The notes under the pieces: model-generated
What the model was told of the DNA's origin: nothing
The model's input: only the letters and a program-made list of their open reading frames with translations
The model's database searches: none
Translations under genes and position numbers: made by a program
Part shown: positions 7,931 to 15,050 of the stretch, in pieces
Layout of the letters: every line of letters starts with the position of its first letter
Numbering within the stretch: position 1 is the stretch's first letter
Source of the DNA: Dehalococcoidia bacterium
GTDB taxonomy: Bacteria > Chloroflexota > Dehalococcoidia > GIF9 > UBA5629
Direction of reading: 5' to 3'
Assembly (NCBI GenBank): GCA_028715025.1
Contig: JAQTLG010000003.1
Coordinates: forward strand, 1-21,786
Length of the DNA stretch: 21,786 nt

Positions 7931-9190
7931 TTATTTCTTCTTCTTACCTTTTTTGCTCCTCTCTCCGCTACTGAGCGAGGCTAATCCTATGACCTGTGCC
8001 TGCGCCTGTATCTTGAGCGGCAGACCCCAGATGCGGATAAAGCTCGCTGAATCGCTCTGATCGAAAAGATCGCCACGATCGTAGGTCGCCAGCTGGAAGC
8101 TGTAAAGCGAGTAAGGCGATTTACGCCCGACGATTACACAGTTACCCTTGTGCATTTTTACCCTGACTGTCCCCGACACATACCTCTGAGTGCTGTCAAT
8201 GTAGGCATCCAGGTCTTCCCTGTGATTGGAAAACCACAGGCCGTTGTAGATGAGATCCGAGTACTCCTGGGCTACCCGCTCCTTGTATCTGAGCTGGTGC
8301 CTGGTCAGAGTCATAGCTTCGAGCGCGAGGTGGGATTTTAAAATAACCAGGGCAGCCGGGGCCTCGTAGTTCTCCCTTGACTTAATGCCCACCAGGCGGC
8401 TTTCCATGTGGTCGATCCTGCCTATACCGTTGCGTCCGGCCGTTAAGTTGAGCTTTTCGATCAGGGACAACCCCTCCATCTTCTTGCCATTAAGGCTGAC
8501 GGGCACGCCCTCTTCAAAGCCGATCTCCACATATTCGGCCCTGTCCGGCGCGTCTGCCGGGGACTTGGTCCACTCGTATATATCCTCGGGCGGCTCGTTC
8601 CAGGGATCTTCGAGTATGCCGCATTCAATGCTGCGGCCCCACGGATTTTCATCAATGGAGTATGGACGGTTTACCTTAACCGGCACCGGTATCTTGTGCC
8701 GCTGGGCATATTCAATGGTCTCGTCCCTGGTCATACCCCACTCACGCGCGGGGGCTATGATCCTGAGATCGGGCCCCAGTGCCAGCACGCTTACGTCGAA
8801 GCGAACCTGGTCGTTACCCTTTCCGGTCGACCCGTGCGCTACGGCCGCGGCGCCCTCCATATGCGCCAGGTCCACCAGCAGCTTGGCCATGAGGGGACGA
8901 CCCAGAGCTGTGGCCAGCGGATACTGCCCCTCATACAGCGCATCTGCTTTAACGGCCCTGAAAACGTAATCGTCAATAAACTCGTCCCTGGCGTCAACAG
9001 CGAATGATTTCACCGCTCCCAGTTTTAAAGCTTTCTGCCTGATGCCCTCCACATCCCTGACACCTCCGATATTAACGCAAAGCGTGATGACATCCATCTT
9101 ATAGTTGTCGGCCAGCCATTTGATGGCCACCGATGTGTCCAATCCGCCACTGTAGGCCAGGACAACCTTTTTCTTAGCTTTTTTCACCAT
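7931..9190 (-). CDS. argG: Argininosuccinate synthase
   Basis: Condenses citrulline and aspartate with ATP to give argininosuccinate. The 419 residues show the N-type ATP pyrophosphatase P-loop AYSGGLDTS at 12-20 and the family signature HGSTGKGNDQVRFD near 119-132. Further substrate-binding segments are GRPLMAKLL, APAREWGMTRDE, the NPWGRSIE stretch, and YNGLWFS with the following tetramerisation region. Both ends are lysine-rich: the first eight residues are MVKKAKKK and the C-terminus ends SSGERSKKGKKKK, a basic tail past the usual end of the family (about 400 residues). The start ATG 9190 is only two bases after the argD stop; its GAGAGG ribosome site lies inside argD, so translation is probably coupled. 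Confidence 0.97.
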   Translation of the reverse strand: MVKKAKKKVVLAYSGGLDTSVAIKWLADNYKMDVITLCVNIGGVRDVEGIRQKALKLGAVKSFAVDARDEFIDDYVFRAVKADALYEGQYPLATALGRPLMAKLLVDLAHMEGAAAVAHGSTGKGNDQVRFDVSVLALGPDLRIIAPAREWGMTRDETIEYAQRHKIPVPVKVNRPYSIDENPWGRSIECGILEDPWNEPPEDIYEWTKSPADAPDRAEYVEIGFEEGVPVSLNGKKMEGLSLIEKLNLTAGRNGIGRIDHMESRLVGIKSRENYEAPAALVILKSHLALEAMTLTRHQLRYKERVAQEYSDLIYNGLWFSNHREDLDAYIDSTQRYVSGTVRVKMHKGNCVIVGRKSPYSLYSFQLATYDRGDLFDQSDSASFIRIWGLPLKIQAQAQVIGLASLSSGERSKKGKKKK

Positions 9191-9192
9191 TT

Positions 9193-10389
9193 TTATTGCC
9201 TCTCTTTCAGTACTTTGCCGAGCACATCCAGCGCCCTGTCGATATCTTTCTCCGTGACGATAAGCGGTGGAATAAAGCGAATTACGTCGGCTTTTACCTT
9301 GTTTACTATCAATCCCTTGTCCAGACAGGCCAGCACTATTGGTTCTGCTATTTCTGCATTGAACTGCAGTGCCACCAGCAGACCTTTCCCCCTGACCTCT
9401 CTAACAATCTTATAGTCTGCAGCCAGGTTATTCAGGCCGGAGCGAAGGTATTCGCCCATGTGCTGGACATGGCTCGCCAAATCCTTTTTTATGATATAAC
9501 TGAGCACATCGAAGGCCGTGGCACAGACCAGGGGATTGCCGCCGAAAGTAGTGCCATGTTCGCCGATCTTGAAAACGCAGGCGCGCTCCTTTGCCAGAAA
9601 AGCGCCGATGGGGACACCCCCACCCAATCCCTTGGCCAGCGTCATGATATCAGGCTCCGCTCCGTACTGTTGATATGCATAAAGCGTGCCGGTGCGGGCG
9701 ATGCCGGTCTGTACCTCGTCCAGGATGAGCAGCAGCCTCTTTTCATCGCACCATGCCCTTACTTTTTTCAAGTAATCATCGGATGGAACGTTAACTCCAC
9801 CCTCACCCTGTATGGGCTCAAGCATCACCGCGCAGGTCAGTTTATTGGTTGCCGCTTTTATAGCTTCCAGGTCATTGTAATCCACATTGATAAAGCCCGT
9901 AGGCAGGGGGGTATACGGCTCCTGAAACTGGTTCTGCCCTGTAGCAGCCGTAGTTGCCAGCGTCCTTCCGTGGAACGACTCGTGCGTGGTTATTATCTCG
10001 TAGGCGCCGTCCAGCTTCAGCTTGCCGTAACGGCGCGCCAGCTTGATGGCGCCCTCGTTTGCCTCCGCTCCGCTATTGCAGATGAAGACGCGATCGAGGC
10101 AGCTTGTTTTAACCAGCAGGTCAGCCAGCTGCAGCTGCGGGACCGTGTAATACATGTTGGACATCTGTATGAGCGTCTTAGCCTGGCGCGTCAGCGCTTT
10201 GACGATCATAGGATGGCAGTGCCCCAGACTGGTCACCGCAATGCCGGCTACGAAGTCAAGGTATTCCCTGCCTTTATCATCCCAGACCTTCATTCCTTTG
10301 CCGCGCACAATAGTGACTGGCCAGCGCTTGGCCAGCTGCATATAAACCTTCTTCTCCAGTTCCATCCAGTTATTATTTGTGGTTGACAA
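9193..10389 (-). CDS. argD: Acetylornithine aminotransferase
   Basis: PLP-dependent class III aminotransferase that converts N-acetylglutamate 5-semialdehyde and glutamate to N-acetylornithine and 2-oxoglutarate. In 398 residues it has FVAGIAVTSLGHCHP (46-60), the PLP phosphate loop NSGAEANE (105-112), the SFHGRT motif (138-143), EPIQGEGG (191-198), LDEVQTG with the cofactor-binding Asp (223-229) and the Schiff-base lysine in LAKGLGGG (Lys253). The start chosen is TTG at 10389, which has GGAAAGGG about 8 bases upstream and overlaps argB by 17 bases. The ATG at 10365 would drop eight residues and has no ribosome site. Related enzymes (GABA or ornithine aminotransferase, or ArgD/LysJ-type with lysine pathway activity) are possible, but the position between argB and argG makes the arginine role the best reading. 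Confidence 0.95.
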   Translation of the reverse strand: MSTTNNNWMELEKKVYMQLAKRWPVTIVRGKGMKVWDDKGREYLDFVAGIAVTSLGHCHPMIVKALTRQAKTLIQMSNMYYTVPQLQLADLLVKTSCLDRVFICNSGAEANEGAIKLARRYGKLKLDGAYEIITTHESFHGRTLATTAATGQNQFQEPYTPLPTGFINVDYNDLEAIKAATNKLTCAVMLEPIQGEGGVNVPSDDYLKKVRAWCDEKRLLLILDEVQTGIARTGTLYAYQQYGAEPDIMTLAKGLGGGVPIGAFLAKERACVFKIGEHGTTFGGNPLVCATAFDVLSYIIKKDLASHVQHMGEYLRSGLNNLAADYKIVREVRGKGLLVALQFNAEIAEPIVLACLDKGLIVNKVKADVIRFIPPLIVTEKDIDRALDVLGKVLKERQ

Positions 10390-11167
10390 TTGTTGTACCC
10401 TTTCCTTTTCCTTCTATTTCGTCGATCAGCGCATGTTCGACCCGCCCGTCTATTATGCGCGTGAGCGATACCTTGCGGGCGGCGATCACGCCCGCTTCGA
10501 GCTTGGCCACCATACCGCCTGACGCGGTCCCGTTCTCGATCATATTCCTGGCCTTGCCGACATCTATATGCGTTATCACCTGCCTGGAATCATCGTATAT
10601 CCCTGGCACGTCGGTTAAAAATATCAGCTTCCCGGCATCCAGCGCAGCGGCAATCTCGGCAGCGATGGTATCGCCGTTGACATTCAGCAGGTTGTTATCA
10701 TCCCTATCACCGGCCAGGGCGTTGATACAGACGGGCGCTATCACCGGCATGTAGCCGTTATTAAGCAACACTTTCAGCAGTCGTGAGTTCACCGTCAGTT
10801 CTTCGGCTGTCAGCCCCAGCTCGCGGCTCCTATTCTTGCCCACAACGATGGCGCCGTCGGCGCCGCTGATGCCCACGGCTTTTCCACCCCTGCGGGTGAT
10901 CTCTGATACCAGCTCCTTGTTGATCAGTCCGGCCAGCACAGCAGTGACCACCATCAGCGTGTCCTCATCCGTCACGCGTAAGCCCTGCACGAATCGAGTG
11001 GAGATATGCAGCTTGCCCAGCCAGTCCGTGACAGCATTGCCTCCGCCGTGTACAACTACCACGGGGACCCTTTTTTTCTGGAGCGTTACAAGGTCTTCCA
11101 GCGTGGTATCGTTCTGGCCAAGAGTACTGCCGCCGATCTTAACCACTATGATTTTCGATCTAAACAT
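10373..11167 (-). CDS. argB: Acetylglutamate kinase
   Basis: Phosphorylates N-acetylglutamate. This amino acid kinase-fold protein of 264 residues shows KIGGS at about 10-14, VHGGGNAV near 39-46, GLRVTDE (substrate-site Arg) near 62-68, NVNGDTIAAEIA near 162-173, LTDVPGIYDD near 184-193 and the ATP-site lysine in GGMVAKLEAGV near 217-227. The chain begins almost at the first strand, so it lacks the ~25-residue N-terminal helix present in hexameric arginine-inhibited kinases. The C-terminal IDGRVEHAL segment recalls the ArgB/LysZ branch. The ATG at 11167 is chosen; a TTG at 11173 would add two residues and neither has a clear Shine-Dalgarno. It lies 18 bases after argJ and overlaps argD. The LysW-aminoadipate kinase alternative is less likely because argJ is adjacent and no lysW-like gene is seen. 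Confidence 0.94.
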   Translation of the reverse strand: MFRSKIIVVKIGGSTLGQNDTTLEDLVTLQKKRVPVVVVHGGGNAVTDWLGKLHISTRFVQGLRVTDEDTLMVVTAVLAGLINKELVSEITRRGGKAVGISGADGAIVVGKNRSRELGLTAEELTVNSRLLKVLLNNGYMPVIAPVCINALAGDRDDNNLLNVNGDTIAAEIAAALDAGKLIFLTDVPGIYDDSRQVITHIDVGKARNMIENGTASGGMVAKLEAGVIAARKVSLTRIIDGRVEHALIDEIEGKGKGTTIVNHK

Positions 11168-11185
11168 ACGCAATCAAGGGAGAGG

Positions 11186-12391
11186 TCAGGTCGTGTAATC
11201 GCTATTTATAGTAACATACTCCTGAGAGAGATCGCATCCCCACGCGACTGCACTTCCCGTGCCGATATTCAGGCAAACTCTGATCGTAACCTCATCGGCC
11301 TTCATGCGGCGGCTGAGTTTATTCTTCTCAAAGGACAGCGGGCTGCCCGCGCGCATGACCTGCTCACCCTGCAGGTAAACGTCCAGTACCTTCTCGTCCA
11401 TATCAGCTCCGCTGCGTCCCAGTACAGCCACGACACGGCCCCAGTTGGGATCGTTGCCGTGCACAGCCGACTTAACCAGCGCGGATGCGGCAATCAACCT
11501 TGCCACCTTCCTTGCCTGAGATCTGCTCTTTGCACTCTCCACACATACCTCGATCAGCCTTGTGGCGCCCTCCCCGTCTGCGGCGATGCTGCAGGCCAGG
11601 AAACGGCATACCCTGCTCAGGGCCTCCTTGAACATTCTGCCGTTTTCAGCCGTGATCAGATCATTATCAGCCTTGCCGTTGGCCATAATCGATACCATGT
11701 CATTAGTACTGGTATCTCCGTCAATGGTTAGCATATTAAAGCTATCATCGACGGCGGCTGCCAGCGCTTTGGCAAGAAATGCGCGATCGATCCTTGCATC
11801 GGTGGTCAGAAAACTCAGCAGCGTGGCCATATCCGGATGGATCATGCCTGCGCCTTTGGCTATACCGCCGATGGTATAATGCCCGTTCTGCTCCATGACC
11901 CTGACGGAGATCTCCTTGGGACGTGTATCCGTAGTCATGATGGCCCGGGCCAGTTTGTGGCCTCCGTTCTTGAGAAACTCGATTTTACCGATGCCCTTCT
12001 GGATCCTGTCCATAGGCATGACGGTGCCGATAACGCCGGTGCTGGCCACCATGACTTGATCGGGCCTGATACCGAGTTTCTTCGCGGCCAGGGTAGCCAT
12101 GTCGGCGGCATCCCGCAATCCTCTATCACCCGTGCAGGCATTGGCACAGCCCGAATTCACCACCACGGCACGTGCCCTGCCTTTTTCATTGTTCTTCATA
12201 CTGAGAACAATGGGAGCCGCTTTTACCTTACTCCGTGTGAAGACTGCAGCGGAAATCGCCGGCGCTTCGGAATAAAGCAAACCCAGGTCGAGGCGGCCTT
12301 TGTATTTGATAGCAGCCTCCACAGCACCGGCCAGGAAACCCTGCGGCGATGTTACCGTTCCCTGCTTGATCTCTTCTATTTTCTCTTTCAT
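11186..12391 (-). CDS. argJ: Glutamate/ornithine N-acetyltransferase ArgJ
   Basis: ArgJ transfers the acetyl group from N-acetylornithine to glutamate and so recycles it in the cyclic arginine pathway; some members also use acetyl-CoA. The 401 residues are full length. Key segments are FTRSKVKAAP (51-60), VVNSGCANACTG (77-88), STGVIG with the oxyanion-hole Thr-Gly (117-122) and KGAGMIHPDMATLL (179-192). Autoproteolysis is expected between Ala189 and Thr190, which makes Thr190 the nucleophile of the beta chain. DPNWGR and the C-terminal stretch ending NSDYTT are also typical. ATG 12391 is the first codon of the arginine operon. No Shine-Dalgarno precedes it, and a -10 box ends only nine bases away, which points to a leaderless start. 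Whether it is mono- or bifunctional cannot be told. Confidence 0.96.
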   Translation of the reverse strand: MKEKIEEIKQGTVTSPQGFLAGAVEAAIKYKGRLDLGLLYSEAPAISAAVFTRSKVKAAPIVLSMKNNEKGRARAVVVNSGCANACTGDRGLRDAADMATLAAKKLGIRPDQVMVASTGVIGTVMPMDRIQKGIGKIEFLKNGGHKLARAIMTTDTRPKEISVRVMEQNGHYTIGGIAKGAGMIHPDMATLLSFLTTDARIDRAFLAKALAAAVDDSFNMLTIDGDTSTNDMVSIMANGKADNDLITAENGRMFKEALSRVCRFLACSIAADGEGATRLIEVCVESAKSRSQARKVARLIAASALVKSAVHGNDPNWGRVVAVLGRSGADMDEKVLDVYLQGEQVMRAGSPLSFEKNKLSRRMKADEVTIRVCLNIGTGSAVAWGCDLSQEYVTINSDYTT

Positions 12392-12400
12392 GGGGTTAAG

Positions 12401-12409
12401 ACTATAGCA
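12401..12409 (-). promoter_or_regulatory. Extended -10 promoter of the arg operon
   Basis: The minus strand reads TGCTATAGT: the -10 hexamer TATAGT at 12406-12401 (one mismatch to TATAAT) preceded by the TGn of an extended -10. The -35 position at 17 bases is TAGCGG, which is poor; this is normal for extended -10 promoters. Only nine bases lie between the hexamer and the argJ ATG, so the mRNA would start 0-4 bases before the start codon. The lack of any purine-rich ribosome site in this stretch fits that reading. Confidence 0.6.
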
Positions 12410-12418
12410 CTTTTCTAC

Positions 12419-12467
12419 AGATACCGCTATTTTACGGCCGAGTGCCGTGCCCTCTAATCAAGTATCT
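12419..12467. repeat. Nested inverted repeats between mutS and argJ
   Basis: AGATAC at 12419-12424 is repeated inverted as GTATCT at 12462-12467, and inside them ACGGC (12434-12438) is inverted as GCCGT (12444-12448) around five bases. The left outer arm covers the expected -35 position of argJ and the inner repeat lies just upstream of it. The layout would suit an operator or a looped regulator site for the arginine operon. It does not resemble the ArgR box consensus, and no U-run follows either stem, so it is not a clear mutS terminator. The repeats are short and could be chance. Confidence 0.35.
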
Positions 12468-15050
12468 CTATTTGTCACGTTCCGCCTTATTCTTCAGCTC
12501 ATACAATTTATTAATTGCCTCGATAGGTGACATCGAATCTATATCGAGGCTCTTCAGTTCGTTTTCGATTTCAGAGGACCGTCCGAATATGGATAGTTGC
12601 AGAGCCTGATCTTCATGCGGCTCACTGCCTGCGCCGTTCCTGCGCATGGCCTGCTCCTCTTCCAACTGCTGCAATATCTGCTCTGCACGCCGTATCACGG
12701 CTTTGGGCAATCCGGCAAGCTGAGCTACGTGTATGCCGTAGCTGCGGTCAGCGCCCCCGGGAACGACTTTGCGCAGAAAGATGACCTTACCTCCCTCCTC
12801 AACCACAGCCATATTGTAGTTTTTCACCCGCGGCAGGCTGGCCGCCAGCTCCACCAGTTCGTGATAGTGGGTGGCAAAAAGCGTCCTGGCCCGCAACCTG
12901 GCATTGTTGTGTATATATTCGATGGTGGCCCAGGCAATGGAAAGACCGTCATAGGTGCTGGTGCCCCTCCCGACCTCATCGAGTATCAATAGCGACTTGG
13001 TTGTCGCATTGTTGAGAATGTTGGCCGCCTCGATCATCTCTACCATGAATGTCGATTGCCCCGCTGCGATATCTTCCTGTGCTCCGATGCGTGTGAAGAT
13101 GCGGTCAACCAGGCCGATAACGGCCTCATCCGCCGGCACATAGCCCCCGGTCTGCGCCATTAAAACGATCAGCGCCACTTGCTTGAGGTAGGTTGACTTG
13201 CCGGCCATATTAGGGCCGGTCAATACTATCAACTGGTTATCCCCGTTGGAAAGCGACGTGTCATTGGGTATAAATGCACCGCTGCCCAACGCCCTCTCCA
13301 CGACCGGATGCCGGCCGCCCTTGATCATGATGGAATCCCCGTCATTCAGCTCCGGCTTTACGTATTTATTGTGCACAGCCAGCTCTGCGAGGCTGGAGTA
13401 AACGTCAACCCTCGCCAGCGCACTGCCCGCTTCCAGGATTCTTTCACCCCGGTCGGCGATCTGACCGCACACCTGACTGAAAATAGACTTCTCAAGCTCG
13501 ATCATCCTCTCCTGCGCATTGAGTATGAGCAACTCGTATTCCTTGAGCTGCGGTGTGTAGAAACGTTCCCCATTGGACAGAGTTTGTTTACGAATATAGT
13601 CCGGGGGCACCGATCCCAGGTTGGATTGAGACACCTCTATGTAATAGCCGAAAACCCGGTTGTAGCCCAGCTTGAGCGACTTGATGCCGGTGCGCTCCCT
13701 TTCCTGTTTCTCCAGCCCGGCCAGATACTGTCGAGCATCGGAGGCCATAGACCTGATCCTGTCAAGCTCCTCTGAGAAGCCCTTCCGGATAACGCCTCCG
13801 TGATCGAAGTTTGAGGCGGGGTTGTCGGCGATAGCATTGGAGACCAGTTCAACTATGTCCGGACAGGGCTTAAGCCCGTCGCTGAGATGTGAAGGCGGAC
13901 CATTTTCATCCAGCGAAGCCTGTATCGAAGCCAGCTTCTCCATTCCTAACTTGAGCGCCACCAGTTCCCTGGGCAAGGCGTTGCCGCTGCGCACCCTGTT
14001 GATGATGCGTTCGATATCTGGCATGTCGGATAACAGGGAGATAATCGTGCTACGCAAAATGGTGTTGTTGAAGAACCACGCGACGGCCTGTTGCCGTTGA
14101 TTTAAGGCCTCAAGATCGAGCAGCGGCTGGCCGACATATTTTTTCAGCAGGCGGCCGCCCATGGATGTTTTAGTCATATCAATAACCGACAGCAGCGATC
14201 CCCGGGCCGCTCCCCAACGCAGGCTGCTATACAGCTCCAGATTACGTATGGTCTGCATATCCAGCGTCATAAAGGACGCCGTGGAATAGGTCGACAGATG
14301 GGTGAGCAGGCCCACAGCTGCTTTCTGGTTCTCCCTCAGATAAGCGACAACGGCGCCGGCCGCACCCACTGCCAGCGGCAGATATTCACAACCATAACCT
14401 TCCAGAGATGATGCAGAGAAAAGTTCCAGCAACGACTGCGCGGCGCTCTCCTGCTCAAAGAAATAAGCTTCGACCTCGGTTACATTGCGGAAAGCGCTGA
14501 TTTCAACGTATCCCGATGATTTCGGCACGATGAGCTCGGCCGGATTCAACCTGGCTAACTCGTCGGCAGCCCGGCCGCGGTCCACCTGAGTTACGGCAAA
14601 CTCTCCCGTAGTGATATCTGCAAAAGCGATGCCGGCCTGGTCCTTATGCATCAGCAGGCTGACCAGATAGTTATTGCTTTTCTCCGTCAGCAGGCCGGGC
14701 TCGATCAGTGTGCCGGGTGTAACCACCCTGATCACATCGCGTTCAACCAGGCCCTTTCCCGGTAGTGTCAATTGTTCACAGATCGCTACCTTATAGCCGC
14801 GGCTTATCAGTCGCGCCAGATAGTTCTCCAGTGCATGGTAAGGTATACCTGCCAGCGGGACTTTTACGCCCTTGCCCATCTCCCGCGAAGTGAGCACGAT
14901 CTCCAGCTCGCGGGAGGTGATCCTGGCATCCTCGTCGAAGGTCTCATAAAAATCGCCCAGGCGGAAAAATACGATGGCGCCGGGGTATTTCTGCTTGATG
15001 CGAAGGTACTGCTTCCTCAGCGGTGTATGGGATATTTCTTTGGCAGTCAT
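12468..15050 (-). CDS. mutS: DNA mismatch repair protein MutS
   Basis: MutS recognises base mismatches and small loops and recruits MutL. The 860 residues are standard. The N-terminal mismatch-recognition domain has the FYE wedge in RLGDFYETF (30-38). The connector domain follows (about 120-250), then the lever/clamp helices (about 265-560), with FGYYIEVS near 467-474. The ATPase domain has Walker A TGPNMAGKST (611-620), STFMVEM (666-672), Walker B plus signature LLILDEVGRGTST (687-699) and ATHYHEL after it. The frame is open 28 codons further upstream, but ATG 15050 is preferred: it forms an ATGA overlap with the stop of the GH57 gene, has GGGTGAT just upstream, and gives the family's normal N-terminus. 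Its position at the end of a glycogen operon is unusual. No mutL is seen. Confidence 0.97.
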   Translation of the reverse strand: MTAKEISHTPLRKQYLRIKQKYPGAIVFFRLGDFYETFDEDARITSRELEIVLTSREMGKGVKVPLAGIPYHALENYLARLISRGYKVAICEQLTLPGKGLVERDVIRVVTPGTLIEPGLLTEKSNNYLVSLLMHKDQAGIAFADITTGEFAVTQVDRGRAADELARLNPAELIVPKSSGYVEISAFRNVTEVEAYFFEQESAAQSLLELFSASSLEGYGCEYLPLAVGAAGAVVAYLRENQKAAVGLLTHLSTYSTASFMTLDMQTIRNLELYSSLRWGAARGSLLSVIDMTKTSMGGRLLKKYVGQPLLDLEALNQRQQAVAWFFNNTILRSTIISLLSDMPDIERIINRVRSGNALPRELVALKLGMEKLASIQASLDENGPPSHLSDGLKPCPDIVELVSNAIADNPASNFDHGGVIRKGFSEELDRIRSMASDARQYLAGLEKQERERTGIKSLKLGYNRVFGYYIEVSQSNLGSVPPDYIRKQTLSNGERFYTPQLKEYELLILNAQERMIELEKSIFSQVCGQIADRGERILEAGSALARVDVYSSLAELAVHNKYVKPELNDGDSIMIKGGRHPVVERALGSGAFIPNDTSLSNGDNQLIVLTGPNMAGKSTYLKQVALIVLMAQTGGYVPADEAVIGLVDRIFTRIGAQEDIAAGQSTFMVEMIEAANILNNATTKSLLILDEVGRGTSTYDGLSIAWATIEYIHNNARLRARTLFATHYHELVELAASLPRVKNYNMAVVEEGGKVIFLRKVVPGGADRSYGIHVAQLAGLPKAVIRRAEQILQQLEEEQAMRRNGAGSEPHEDQALQLSIFGRSSEIENELKSLDIDSMSPIEAINKLYELKNKAERDK

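Noticed and set aside
9196..10386. 396-codon open frame on the plus strand, almost exactly opposite argD
   Set aside because: It is aligned codon for codon with argD, so it stays open simply because argD avoids TTA, CTA and TCA codons. The product resembles no family I recognise, and argD is unmistakable on the other strand.
12434..12448. Terminator for mutS
   Set aside because: The stem is only 5 bp and is followed by AAAAT on the transcript, not by U residues.
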